A stretch of 35,814 bases of DNA from a virus, in the IMG/VR virus record IMGVR_UViG_3300020020_000109, positions 1 through 35,814 of that record, one strand, 5' to 3'. The notes beneath the pieces were generated by a model, which searched no databases, was not told the origin of the DNA, and saw nothing but the letters and a program-made list of their open reading frames with translations. This document shows positions 12,102 to 20,990 of this stretch, piece by piece (position 1 is the first letter of the stretch; every line of letters starts with the position of its first letter). Position numbers and translations under genes: made by a program.

Positions 12102-12505
12102 GCATGCCGCAAATTCGTCGTGCGTTAGAAAAACATTTGGCAGCGCTCACGCCATCTGTTCCTACGGCATGGGATAACGTGGGGTTCTCGCCACCGGCTG
12201 ATGGCTCGGTGTATCAAGAAGCCCGCTTCGTTCCTACTGAGCCGATCACGCCGATGGACTCGCTCACATTCATTGAGCAAGGCTTCTTGCAAGTCGCGTT
12301 GTTCTATCCCCAGGGTAAAGGTCCAAGGGACGCTGAGAACCGAGTAGATGCATTGCGCGCGCACTTCCGTCGAGGCACAACTTTGACAGAAGAGGGTATT
12401 GAAACAATTATCACCCGCGTGCCTGTTGTGGCGGCTGCTGTGCCCGCTGAAGGTCAGTGGCGGGTTCCGGTAACTATCTACTGGCAAGCGCAAGTAGAAA
12501 GTTAA
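12098..12505 (+). CDS. Tail terminator protein (DUF4128-like)
   Basis: A 135-residue protein with an opening helix (PQIRRALEKHLAALTPSVPT), WDNVGFSPPADGSVYQEARF and strands up to WRVPVTIYWQAQVES. The segment QGFLQVALFYPQGKGPRDAE fits the DUF4128 tail-terminator pattern in which a ring of subunits caps the tail tube at its final length. The start is GTG at 12098 overlapping the previous stop, or ATG two codons later. Confidence 0.75.
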   Translation: MSMPQIRRALEKHLAALTPSVPTAWDNVGFSPPADGSVYQEARFVPTEPITPMDSLTFIEQGFLQVALFYPQGKGPRDAENRVDALRAHFRRGTTLTEEGIETIITRVPVVAAAVPAEGQWRVPVTIYWQAQVES

Positions 12506-12536
12506 AGATCAACGTTCTTCTTGAGGACACACCATC

Positions 12537-13784
12537 ATGGCAATCGCAAAAGGTGCAAATAAGCTCTTAATCGCAAAGCGGCAACCGGCAAAGGGAACGC
12601 TCGCGGTTCCCGGTACGGGTGGACAAGTCATTCGTCGCGACACATCGACATTCGACAGGACAAAAGAAGCATATACAACTGAGTCTGAACAGACATCGCG
12701 CAAGCAGTTGATGTCTTCGCGGCATGGTGCTGTGACTGTCAACGGCTCTGTGTCGTCGCTGTTCTCTCCTGGCACGTTCGCCGACTTCTTCGCTGCGTTG
12801 CTCATGCGCGAGTTCACCGCAATCCCGCCCATATCAAACGTGACGGCAACAGTTGCAATCGTGGGCAGTGGCCCGACGTACACCATCGGACGCAGCACCG
12901 GCTCGTGGCTCACAGACGGCGCGAAGATCGGTCGCGTCATTCGTCCGACTGCGGGTCTTGCTGCCGGTGTTGCCGGTGTTGGTGGCTCGCGGCGCAATTG
13001 CTTAATCACTGCGGTGTCGGCAACGAGCATCACGGTGATGCCGCTCAATCGCAAAGGGCTCGCCGTTGAGACAGCAATCCCGTCGTCGTCGTTCTCGTTC
13101 CCAGGCGGCATTACGTTCGTGCCTGAGACGGGACACACCGACATCTACTATACATTCGAAGAGTGGTTCCCTGAAGTACCGCGCAGCCAACGCAATCAGG
13201 ACGTGAAGGCCGCATCGGTGAATGTGCGCCTGCCTGGATCGGGCAACGCCGGTCTTGATTGGTCGTTCCTGGGCCTGGATCAACTCAAAGACCCGGCACG
13301 CTACTTCGCAGCACCGGCAAACGAAACCACGACGGGCGTCATGGTGGCAGCGGGCGGCGCTTTGATCGTCGGCGGTGTGCGTCGCGGCACGGTGACTGAT
13401 CTCTCGTTGACCCTGGACGCTCGCGGCGCTGTGGCTGATCCTGTTGTGGGTGACGTGATTCGTCCTGACGTGTTCACCGGCAAGCTCATGGCGAGCGGGA
13501 GTTTCACTGCATACTATGACAGTGCGGACATTCCCGATCTTTATGACGACGAAGTCGAAACGAGCATCGTCTCTGCTCTTGCGGCGAGCAATGCAGACAC
13601 GGCGGATTTCAATACGTTTTCGCTTCATAAGGTCAAGCTCAATTCCAGTACCCCTGATGACGTTGAGACGGGCTTGAAGCGCACATACAACTTCGTCGCG
13701 TTGTTCAACGATGTCGGCGGGCCTCTGTTGTCGGCGAATGCGTCGACGATTGAATTGCAAGACAGTGCAGTTGTTCCCGCGTAA
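12537..13784 (+). CDS. Major tail (tube) protein
   Basis: The 415-residue protein begins AIAKGANKLLIAKRQPAKGT and is rich in beta-strands. It follows the tail terminator and precedes the chaperone genes, the standard place for the tube protein. Landmarks are SEQTSRKQLMSSRHGAVTVN near residue 50, a large middle domain, and a C-terminal KHxVKLNSSTPDDVETGLKR-like strand set (FSLHKVKLNSSTPDDVETGL). It is longer than a minimal tube subunit (about 200-250), which leaves room for an extra domain on the outside of the tube. Shine-Dalgarno GAGGA is 10 bases upstream. Confidence 0.7.
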   Translation: MAIAKGANKLLIAKRQPAKGTLAVPGTGGQVIRRDTSTFDRTKEAYTTESEQTSRKQLMSSRHGAVTVNGSVSSLFSPGTFADFFAALLMREFTAIPPISNVTATVAIVGSGPTYTIGRSTGSWLTDGAKIGRVIRPTAGLAAGVAGVGGSRRNCLITAVSATSITVMPLNRKGLAVETAIPSSSFSFPGGITFVPETGHTDIYYTFEEWFPEVPRSQRNQDVKAASVNVRLPGSGNAGLDWSFLGLDQLKDPARYFAAPANETTTGVMVAAGGALIVGGVRRGTVTDLSLTLDARGAVADPVVGDVIRPDVFTGKLMASGSFTAYYDSADIPDLYDDEVETSIVSALAASNADTADFNTFSLHKVKLNSSTPDDVETGLKRTYNFVALFNDVGGPLLSANASTIELQDSAVVPA

Positions 13785-13806
13785 ACAATACTCAAGGAGA
13801 ATACAC

Positions 13807-15288
13807 ATGGCTGAAGGCGACAAGCTCACAGGTACATTCGTCGGTACGTTTACGGGCACGTTCACTGCCGCTGATGCGCCTGCGCCGTCGCCTGCTCCAT
13901 CTCCTGCGCCTGTACCGACACCGGCACCTCCTGCGGTGCAGGCAGAGAGTCCTAACGGCACGACGATGCCGCCTGCGCCCGCAATCTTTGACAGCACGGG
14001 CGCACGCTGGTCTGTGGTCGGCGGCGCTATTCGTCGCAATGGTGCTGACACCATCTCATCGAACGTGAAGCTGATGCTCTATCACAATGGCACTGTCTAT
14101 CAGAACAACGAAGCTGGCGGGTGGTGGAAGTGGCAGAGTGACAAATGGGTCGATGCATTCGATCCGCGTGTGTCGACATCGACGCCTGCGCCATCTCCTG
14201 CGCCTGGACCCACACCGGCACCGGCACCGTCGACAGGCATGCCGGTTATCGAAGATGTTGTTCGACATCCTGCCGACATGCTAGAGATCGACAAGTATTG
14301 GATCATCGATAACCGATGGGGCAAGGCCGGGATCAACGAAGGCACCGCATCGTATGACTTCATGCAGGCAATCAATCGCCTGGATACCGTGTCGGCGAAT
14401 GGCGGTATTGCTTGCCGCATCAAATGGAAATGGCCTGAGTTCAATCAGCAAGGCCAGAAGATCAACGACAACCCTGCGTACAGCGAAGTCAAGGGCTATC
14501 CAGGCATCATCTACGGGCCTGCGCCGGGTCACTCTGGTCCGGACCAATGGCCCGCGTGGGAGTACGCTGTGCGCGCTCCTGACGGTGTTGTCGTGCAGAC
14601 TCCTCCGGACAATGCGCCACCGACTGTGAAGAACGGATGGCAACCGAAAGGCGGATCGGTCATTCGTCGCGTGCCGTGTGGTGCTGCGCCTGGGCATGCC
14701 TTGCCGAAGCGCTTGAACAGCATGGCACCGGGCTCGCTTGTTGCCGACATGAAGTGGAAGAAGAGCGGCGCGACAAGTGGGCGCGGACACCTGTCCTGGG
14801 ACATCTGGCTACAGGAAACAACCGATCAAGCCTTCGGATTCAACAACGCGTCGCTCACGCACGAGATCATGATTCCAATGGGCAATTGGGGCCTCTACGG
14901 GCGGCATCCGAATGGGCGCAATCCTGGGTGGTATAGCCACGACGTAACGATTGACGGTGTGCTCTATCACGTCTATCTTGCGGGCGCGGCCTACTCATTC
15001 GGCGGCGGCATGCGCGGCAACTTCACGAATGAAGAGACAGGCGGCAAGCGCACAGGTTGGAAGTTCGTTGTGTTCCAGCACGACGGCGACAATCATCCGA
15101 CTGATGCGAGCGGCAACATTCATCTCGACTTCACGAAGTTCTTCGCGCACATGACATCGCACAAGGGCTTAGGCAATGTGAACATTGCACGCGGCGTCGA
15201 GTATTGCACGAACATCCAGATCGGCATCGAAGCTGTGTATGGTCCCGGCGACGTGACTATCTATGATTTCAACATCACGGGAAAGTAA
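13807..15288 (+). CDS. Virion-associated protein with GH12-like glycoside hydrolase domain
   Basis: A 493-residue modular protein. Residues 7-20 are a GTF repeat. Two proline/alanine linkers (about 24-44 and 125-145) flank a small domain with YHNGTVYQNNEAGGWWKWQS, a module I associate with secreted glycosidases. Residues 160-493 look like the GH12 jelly roll: YWIIDNRWG, WKWPEFN...VKGYPGI, HLSWDIWL, and EIMIPMGNWG with E353 as candidate nucleophile. The end IGIEAVYGPGDVTIYDFNIT has E475 as candidate acid/base (family pattern GTExxxGxGxxT). GH12 enzymes cleave beta-1,4-glucans such as cellulose or xyloglucan. The start at 13807 has AAGGAG. Position between tube and chaperone genes implies a tail or capsid decoration. 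Confidence 0.65.
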   Translation: MAEGDKLTGTFVGTFTGTFTAADAPAPSPAPSPAPVPTPAPPAVQAESPNGTTMPPAPAIFDSTGARWSVVGGAIRRNGADTISSNVKLMLYHNGTVYQNNEAGGWWKWQSDKWVDAFDPRVSTSTPAPSPAPGPTPAPAPSTGMPVIEDVVRHPADMLEIDKYWIIDNRWGKAGINEGTASYDFMQAINRLDTVSANGGIACRIKWKWPEFNQQGQKINDNPAYSEVKGYPGIIYGPAPGHSGPDQWPAWEYAVRAPDGVVVQTPPDNAPPTVKNGWQPKGGSVIRRVPCGAAPGHALPKRLNSMAPGSLVADMKWKKSGATSGRGHLSWDIWLQETTDQAFGFNNASLTHEIMIPMGNWGLYGRHPNGRNPGWYSHDVTIDGVLYHVYLAGAAYSFGGGMRGNFTNEETGGKRTGWKFVVFQHDGDNHPTDASGNIHLDFTKFFAHMTSHKGLGNVNIARGVEYCTNIQIGIEAVYGPGDVTIYDFNITGK

Positions 15289-15762
15289 ATGGAATTAGAT
15301 CAAGTTCAAGAAGAGCCCAATACACAACGCGTTGCTGTTGCGTGGGACGAAGAAGGCGAACCTACTGACGGCTTCATCATCGTCGGCAAGGACTCGGATG
15401 AATACCAGAAAACAATCGCCGGACAGCGGCAGAAAGCGATTCGCCGACAAGCAATCAAGCGAACACGCTTCGATCTCAAGACCGAAGAAGGTGCTGAGCA
15501 ACTTGACGCAACGCTACGGCAGAACGAATTTGAAATGGCTGCTGCGGTTGTTGTGGGTTGGTTTGGTTTCACGGTTAAAGGGCAAGCTGCGCCGTTCGTC
15601 AAAGAGCGAGTGATACAGATACTTTCCGTAAAGCCAAGTTGGAAAGACCGCATACTTGCAGCACTTGAGGATGAAGCGTCTTTTTTGAAGCCATCACAGT
15701 CGACATCTGCACCTTCGTCGAAGCCAGTGCTCACGGTGGCAAAAGAGGTAAAGACGGCGTAA
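15289..15762 (+). CDS. Tail assembly chaperone, short form (G-like)
   Basis: A 157-residue acidic and basic mixed protein (MELDQVQEEPNTQRVAVAWD, later RQKAIRRQAIKRTRFDLKTE) directly before the tape-measure gene. This fits lambda gpG-type chaperones, which bind the tape-measure protein during tail assembly. The middle WFGFTVKGQAAPFVKERVIQ and KPSWKDRILAALEDEASF are helical. A slippery heptamer at codons 131-133 allows part of the ribosomes to continue in the -1 frame into the T part. The 24 residues after the slip site exist only in this short form. Confidence 0.8.
   Translation: MELDQVQEEPNTQRVAVAWDEEGEPTDGFIIVGKDSDEYQKTIAGQRQKAIRRQAIKRTRFDLKTEEGAEQLDATLRQNEFEMAAAVVVGWFGFTVKGQAAPFVKERVIQILSVKPSWKDRILAALEDEASFLKPSQSTSAPSSKPVLTVAKEVKTA
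15681..15687 (+). promoter_or_regulatory. Programmed -1 frameshift site (T TTT TTG)
   Basis: In the G frame the codons are TCT TTT TTG, so the heptamer T-TTT-TTG is exactly X-XXY-YYZ. A -1 slip re-enters a frame that is open without stops from here to 16076. The shifted codons start at 15687. Confidence 0.85.
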
Positions 15763-16076
15763 CGCTGTACGAGACGCTCACAGTTGTTGAAAGGATGACG
15801 GGTGTTGCTCCTGAAGAACTTGTTCAACTTCGTTCGCATCAAATGCCAACGGGTACAGATTATCTTTGGGATTGGTTCATCCGTCTCAGTAGCACACGTG
15901 CGGCAGGCTTCGGCGTGTCAGCTATATCAGAGTTGGAGCTTCGAGCCTTCTTCAGCAATCGCAATATCGTACCTACATCCTGGGAGCTTGACACACTCAT
16001 TCGCATGGACAGGACCATGCGTGAAGCGTCTTCTGATGACAAGAAGAGGCCAGATGAAGAAGAGGTCGTGGAGTAA
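15687..16076 (+). CDS. Tail assembly chaperone frameshift extension (T part of GT)
   Basis: Entered by -1 frameshift, this frame gives 129 residues beginning EAITVDICTFVEASAHGGKR. It is fused to the first 133 residues of G for a GT product of about 262 residues. A free ATG at 15795 exists (MTGVAPEELVQLRSHQMPTG), but the open frame upstream of it and the perfect slippery site favour fusion. As in lambda, the T part would bind tail-tube subunits while G binds the tape measure. A low GT:G ratio is expected. Confidence 0.8.
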   Translation, partial: EAITVDICTFVEASAHGGKRGKDGVTLYETLTVVERMTGVAPEELVQLRSHQMPTGTDYLWDWFIRLSSTRAAGFGVSAISELELRAFFSNRNIVPTSWELDTLIRMDRTMREASSDDKKRPDEEEVVE

Positions 16077-16082
16077 TGTCGC

Positions 16083-19000
16083 ATGGACATAACAACACTC
16101 GGCATCGGCGTTGACTCAAGTCAGGTCGGTCAAGGCAGTAGTGCGCTTGACGAATTGACGCGTGCGGCACTCAAGGCCGCAGAGGCGATGGATAAGGTCG
16201 GCTCGAAAGGCGGCAAAGGCGGCGACGACGCAGCGAAGGGTATCTTCAAGGGCACCATTGCTGCCGATGCTTTTAAGAAAGGCGTCGAGATAGCCATTGA
16301 ATCTGTCAAGCAACTCTATTCGTTGATGTCGCAGGCCGGTGACTTCGCCGATCTCGGTGACATGACAGGTGCGGCAGCAGAGAACATCGCGAAGCTACAG
16401 ACAGCAGCCGATGTGGCCGGTGTGTCGATGGAGTCGATGGCAGGCTACATGAATCAGATGACGCGTGTACTTGCAGCGACTGATGAAGAAGGCGACAAAG
16501 CCGCACGAGCGCTGCAAAAAATCGGCATCAACTTTCAAGACTTTCAAGCGTTGGACCCTGCCGAGAAAATGGCGAAGCTCGGGCAAGAGATGGGCAGGTA
16601 TGGTGACGGTGTTGCTAAGACTGAGATTCTGCAAGCCATCTTCGGCAGAGGTGCGGGCGCAGTAGGTAAAGCATTGAAGGTGCTTGCGAATGAGCAAGCA
16701 TTCAACACGAAGCTCACTGGTGAAATGATCTCTCGTGTCGATGACTTGAACGATTCAAATGCGCTGTGGGCATCGCAAACGAAGCAAGCGGTTCAGTTCT
16801 TGACGATAGGAGCAACACCGGCGATCTCTGCGTTCACTGCTGCAATGGGCACAGCGGTGATGAATGCGCTCGGTTTGGGCAAGGGCATGGATTCTCTTGC
16901 GTCGAACAAGGCTATCGAAGAATTCGCAAAAGGCGCGGTGACGCTGATTGGTGAAGTTATCGAAGCCGTGCAGATTGTTTCTCGCACCGTTGAATTTCTT
17001 ATCTCTGGCATCACCTCTCTTGCGAAAGCAACTGTTGCCGCTGCAAAGCTCGATTGGGGCGGTGTAGAAGCAGCGTTCGCTGAACATGCAAAGACGACTC
17101 AGGATATTTTGAAGCGCGAGTTGTTCGGCAAAACTTTGCGTGATGCCCAGGACAAACAGTTGCGAGATCGGATCAATGCAGAGGCCGATGCCGCAGAACA
17201 GACCTTGACGATTGTCAAAGGTAAGACTGACGCAGAAATAGCAGAAGAGAAGAAGAAGGCGGCTGAACTCGCGAAGCTAATAAAGAAGCAGGACGAAGAC
17301 TTCGCGAAGATGCAGGAGGGTGCTTCTCTCAAAGCCGCCGGTCTTGATCCAGGCTTCATCGAAGATATGAAGTTGATTAATATTCAGCTTCAACGGCGCA
17401 ACATCACTGAAACGCAGTATAGACAGATCGTTGACGATTTACTTCAGCAGCAACCGTACTATACAGACGGGCTTAAGGAGCAAGCGAAAGCGGCTGAAGA
17501 TTACATCAAGGCAGAGACAGATGCATACGAGAACGCGAAGAAGGATCGTGATGCACAACTGAAGGCGTCTAACGAAGCGGTAGCTGCTGCGCAAGCTGAA
17601 CTTGAGGGGCGCGGCAAGTTGAAGAGCGAGATCGGCGCGACAACGTTGCTGCGCTTAGAAGAACAATTGGTTGTTCATCAGAGCGACCCAATCATGAAGG
17701 CTCATCTAGAAGCCATGATTGCGAATCAAAAGAAGATCAACGCAGCACTCAAAGGTGTCGAGACGATTGACGCGGCGAAGAAGGGTGCGGAAGAAATAAA
17801 GAAGGCGTATGAAAAGGCGTGGGATCAGATCGGGCAATCGCTCACCGATCAATTGATGAAGGGCTCGCTCAACGCGAAAGAACTCATTGAGAATTTATTC
17901 AAGACTATGATTCTTCGCCCGACGATCATGGCAGCGGCGCAGGGTATCGGCAGTTCATTCATGGGCAGTGCAGTCGGTGGCGCAACGGGCGGCGCGGTTG
18001 GTGGTGGTGGCGGCGGCGGCGGCTTCGGTGGCACGATGGGCTCGCTGGCCGGACAGGCGGCGGGATCGTCCCTCTTTGCCGGTGTCGGCACCGCTGCGAC
18101 GACGACGTACAGCGGCGCTATGGCGGCGGGCCTGCCTGCGGCCAATGCGATAGGCATGGGTGCCGGTGCGGGGCTCGCTGCAATCCCTGTGGCGGGCTGG
18201 ATAGCCTTGGCAGCGGTTGCGGCCTATGCTGCCTACAAGAAGTGGGGCAATCACAAAGGCGGGCCAAAGGTTGAAGGCTCTGCGGGCTTCGAGGCCGGTT
18301 CGTTGATCGGCAACATGGGCAATGCAATGGATGCCAATGCCATGCGTGCAGTGAGCGATTTGAGCACGCAGTACCGGCGCATGGCGCAGATGCTTGGATC
18401 GTCGCGGCAAGAGATGGGCTTCGGTGTTGGTTACTCGATGGACCCGGCAGGCACAGCACCATCGATGGTGCAGATTCGCAGCGAGATCAGTGAATCGGTG
18501 GATCGAAACGCAGGACGCACAGCCGAAGAATTACAGAAAGCATTGGCAGCAGGTTCCGCGAAAGTCATGGTCGAAGCGTTGCGCAATTCTGGCATGGATG
18601 CGCAGATGCTCGCCTACTTCGATGAAGTCACTGTTGGCATGACTGATGAAGCGAAGCTCGGTGCGTTCGAACAAGTTGCCGCTGTTGGAAAATATTGGAA
18701 GTCCATGCAAGCGATGGGCTATGTTGTCAAGGGCTTTAGCTCGATCTCGCTTGAAGCCGCTGTGAGTCTCGCCGAGCTTTCCGGTGGCATCGAAAATCTA
18801 TCGGCAGGTATTTCCGGCTACGTCGCAAACTTCTTCACCGACACCGAGCAATTGAGCATCGGCTATCAAGCGCTAGCCAATCAACTCAATCAAGCTGGCA
18901 CAGGCTGGGAGGGTTTCTCGGAAACGATTCTTCGCACGTGGAGCAAAGAACATTTCCGAGAAGTAGTTGAAGGATTGAATCTCGCGGAAGAAGGCGACAG

Positions 19001-20303
19001 GATGCGCTACGCATCGTTGATGCAAGCCGCAGGCGCTTTCGCTGAACTCGATAAGCAAGCGAGAGCGGCTAATGATTCGATCAATGATATGTGGATGCAG
19101 ATACGGGCGCTAGGGACTCAGGGAAGTTATCTGAGTCGAGTGTCGCAAATGGCTGCGGACAGACTTGTTGATCTTGCTGGCGGTGTCGACAATCTTGCGT
19201 CCAGTGTTGCCACGTATCACGAGAAGTTCTTCACTGACGCTGAGAAAGAGAGCATGGCCTATCAGCAAATGGCCGCATCTCTCAATGAAGCAGGCAGCGG
19301 ATGGACAGGCTACACCGAAGCTATTTTGCGAAGCTATAGTCCTGCGCGTCTTCGTCAGATTATCGAAGGGCTCAACCTCGAAGATGAAGGCGACAGGATG
19401 CGCTACATCTCGTTGTTGAAAATCGCGGGCACGTTTGCTGAACTTAAAGATTCGTCTGAGGCTGTTGCCAAGGCAACGGAAAGATATGACAACGCACTAG
19501 AGAACTTGCGCGGTGCCTATGATCGGCAGAAAGATGTTCTGACAACGACGCGTGACGCGATGAAGTCCGCTACGCAATCGTTCTTAGACTTCAACGATTC
19601 ACTGAGAGTCGATCAGGCATTGAGCACGCTTAATCCGCAAGAGCGGATGGCAGAACTCGAAAGGCAATACAGCGAAGCACGTCAGCAAACGGTGATGGGC
19701 GGCTACAAAGCCGAAGACGTAGCGCGCATGCAAGAGACTGCGCGAGCCTTGCTGCAAGGCGGCAGGGAAATGTACGCTTCGGGTGCGGGCTATGATGACT
19801 TGTTCAAGAGGATCACAGAGGAGATGGAGGGAGCAGCCGGTGCCACAAGGTACAGGCAGGACATCGCCGAGAATCAGTTGCATCAACTCGAAGTGCAAGT
19901 AGGCTATCTCGTGAGTATCGACACAACGCTCATCAGCGTTAATGAAGCGCTGTGGGAACTCAATTCTGCGCGCAGTGAAGTCTATGCTCTGGGCTATCCG
20001 CATGCCGAAGGCTTGTCGCGTGTCCCGTTCAATAACTATCCTGCGTTGCTTCATCAGGATGAAATGGTCTTGCCTCAAAATGAATCAGCATTCCTTCGCG
20101 GTCTGCCGGACTTCTCAGGGGAGTTGCGGGCGCTGCGTCAAGAGGTGACACAATTGCGCAGAGAAAATCGGCAGGATGCAGGGAACACAATCGGTGCTAC
20201 GTTCACAGCGGCGCAGCAGTCAGCACAAGTGCAAAGCGAGGCGACTATTCGAGCGGCTCGCCAGCGCATGTATCAATCACGTTCACGGCCCGTATTGGCC
20301 TAG
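16083..20303 (+). CDS. Tape measure protein
   Basis: The 1406-residue protein is the longest of the tail-assembly block and follows the chaperones. It opens with MDITTLGIGVDSSQVGQGSS, has two hydrophobic segments (about 237-266 and 692-722), a coiled-coil-rich middle at about 340-600, a glycine-rich stretch near 630-655 and, towards the end, HQDEMVLPQNE in YPALLHQDEMVL, the usual tape-measure C-terminal signature. By the rule of about 0.15 nm per residue the tail would be about 200 nm if unprocessed. Residues about 890-1155 contain a 132-residue tandem duplication. Expected role: sets tail length and is ejected with the DNA. Confidence 0.9.
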   Translation: MDITTLGIGVDSSQVGQGSSALDELTRAALKAAEAMDKVGSKGGKGGDDAAKGIFKGTIAADAFKKGVEIAIESVKQLYSLMSQAGDFADLGDMTGAAAENIAKLQTAADVAGVSMESMAGYMNQMTRVLAATDEEGDKAARALQKIGINFQDFQALDPAEKMAKLGQEMGRYGDGVAKTEILQAIFGRGAGAVGKALKVLANEQAFNTKLTGEMISRVDDLNDSNALWASQTKQAVQFLTIGATPAISAFTAAMGTAVMNALGLGKGMDSLASNKAIEEFAKGAVTLIGEVIEAVQIVSRTVEFLISGITSLAKATVAAAKLDWGGVEAAFAEHAKTTQDILKRELFGKTLRDAQDKQLRDRINAEADAAEQTLTIVKGKTDAEIAEEKKKAAELAKLIKKQDEDFAKMQEGASLKAAGLDPGFIEDMKLINIQLQRRNITETQYRQIVDDLLQQQPYYTDGLKEQAKAAEDYIKAETDAYENAKKDRDAQLKASNEAVAAAQAELEGRGKLKSEIGATTLLRLEEQLVVHQSDPIMKAHLEAMIANQKKINAALKGVETIDAAKKGAEEIKKAYEKAWDQIGQSLTDQLMKGSLNAKELIENLFKTMILRPTIMAAAQGIGSSFMGSAVGGATGGAVGGGGGGGGFGGTMGSLAGQAAGSSLFAGVGTAATTTYSGAMAAGLPAANAIGMGAGAGLAAIPVAGWIALAAVAAYAAYKKWGNHKGGPKVEGSAGFEAGSLIGNMGNAMDANAMRAVSDLSTQYRRMAQMLGSSRQEMGFGVGYSMDPAGTAPSMVQIRSEISESVDRNAGRTAEELQKALAAGSAKVMVEALRNSGMDAQMLAYFDEVTVGMTDEAKLGAFEQVAAVGKYWKSMQAMGYVVKGFSSISLEAAVSLAELSGGIENLSAGISGYVANFFTDTEQLSIGYQALANQLNQAGTGWEGFSETILRTWSKEHFREVVEGLNLAEEGDRMRYASLMQAAGAFAELDKQARAANDSINDMWMQIRALGTQGSYLSRVSQMAADRLVDLAGGVDNLASSVATYHEKFFTDAEKESMAYQQMAASLNEAGSGWTGYTEAILRSYSPARLRQIIEGLNLEDEGDRMRYISLLKIAGTFAELKDSSEAVAKATERYDNALENLRGAYDRQKDVLTTTRDAMKSATQSFLDFNDSLRVDQALSTLNPQERMAELERQYSEARQQTVMGGYKAEDVARMQETARALLQGGREMYASGAGYDDLFKRITEEMEGAAGATRYRQDIAENQLHQLEVQVGYLVSIDTTLISVNEALWELNSARSEVYALGYPHAEGLSRVPFNNYPALLHQDEMVLPQNESAFLRGLPDFSGELRALRQEVTQLRRENRQDAGNTIGATFTAAQQSAQVQSEATIRAARQRMYQSRSRPVLA
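18755..19546 (+). repeat. 132-residue tandem duplication inside the tape measure gene
   Basis: The blocks LSGGIENLSAGISGYVANFF and LAGGVDNLASSVATYHEKFF are 396 bases apart. Both are followed by TD.E...YQ, then GW.G..E.ILR, then EGLNL..EGDRMRY.SL. DNA identity is visibly lower than protein similarity, so the duplication is old. Confidence 0.75.
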
Positions 20304-20315
20304 GAGTAGATTCAA

Positions 20316-20747
20316 ATGCCTAACGCAGTAAAGTTCAACAACTACAGCGAGCAGAAGAACAAGGGCACCCACAAATGGGGCTCTGATGTCTTCAAGGTTT
20401 TTCTGACGAACAACTTGCCAGTGAACACGAACACCGTGCTCGCCAACATCACGCAGATTGCCGCGACGGGTGGCTATGTTCCGGCTACTCTGGGCGGGCC
20501 ATTGACCATTGCCGAAGCAGGCGGCATCACGACGGTCCAGGCGGCTCAAGTCGTGTTCACGGCATCGGGTGCGGCGATGGGACCATTTCGCTATTACGGC
20601 ATCTACAACGACACGCCGACGACACCGCTGATCGATCCGCTCGTGATGTTCTGGGATCACGGCTCTAACGTGACGTTGAATGACGGTGACTCGTTCACCA
20701 TCAAATTCAACGGCACGACACCGGGCATCATCTTCACCGATCAGTAA
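20316..20747 (+). CDS. Tail-associated structural protein (unknown, widespread phage type)
   Basis: A 143-residue beta-rich protein: NAVKFNNYSEQKNKGTHKWG, SDVFKVFLTNNLPVNTNTVL, then GPFRYYGIYNDTP and LIDPLVMFWDHGSNVTLNDG. This order (NAVKFN, LG/GSDxxKVxLTN, GPFRYxxxYNDT, WWDxG) is a frequent small protein near tail-fibre genes in many phages of Proteobacteria. It is often assigned to the virion but has no proven role. The start lies 7 bases after a GGAG site. I place it as a tail-tip or fibre-associated subunit. Confidence 0.65.
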   Translation: MPNAVKFNNYSEQKNKGTHKWGSDVFKVFLTNNLPVNTNTVLANITQIAATGGYVPATLGGPLTIAEAGGITTVQAAQVVFTASGAAMGPFRYYGIYNDTPTTPLIDPLVMFWDHGSNVTLNDGDSFTIKFNGTTPGIIFTDQ

Positions 20748-20756
20748 GTCGGCGCG

Positions 20757-20990
20757 GTGTCGTTCGCACCTACCTGCGACCCGTTTGTGGTCATCGAGTC
20801 GCAGACGCCAACGAGCATCATCTACCTGAATGCCTCTATGGGGCTCAGGTGGAGGATCGACGGTGTCTGCAATAGATGCGGTGCATGCTGGCAAGGTGCG
20901 GTCGGTCCGGCTCCGGTGTTGGATTGCCCGGTGTCGCCTGAGATCAATAAGCTGTTTCCTGGCTGCACTTTAAGCGGTGAGTATCTCTAA
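20757..20990 (+). CDS. 77-residue cysteine-rich tail-tip protein, possible Fe-S or zinc site
   Basis: The GTG-start protein has six cysteines. Four are arranged C38-x2-C41-x2-C44 and then C57-P (GVCNRCGACWQGAVGPAPVL, DCP), reminiscent of ferredoxin-type iron-sulfur ligation. The cysteine at 70 and the one at 7 could also take part. Lambda gpL, a tail-tip protein, carries a [4Fe-4S] cluster, so a cluster in a tail-tip gene next to the hub would have precedent. No other start fits, and the stop overlaps the hub ATG by one base (TAATG). A zinc site is the alternative. Confidence 0.65.
   Translation: MSFAPTCDPFVVIESQTPTSIIYLNASMGLRWRIDGVCNRCGACWQGAVGPAPVLDCPVSPEINKLFPGCTLSGEYL

Noticed and set aside
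13002-14054. A 350-residue minus-strand open frame across the tail-tube gene
   Set aside because: Antisense shadow of the tube and GH12-like genes. No ribosome site or recognisable domain.
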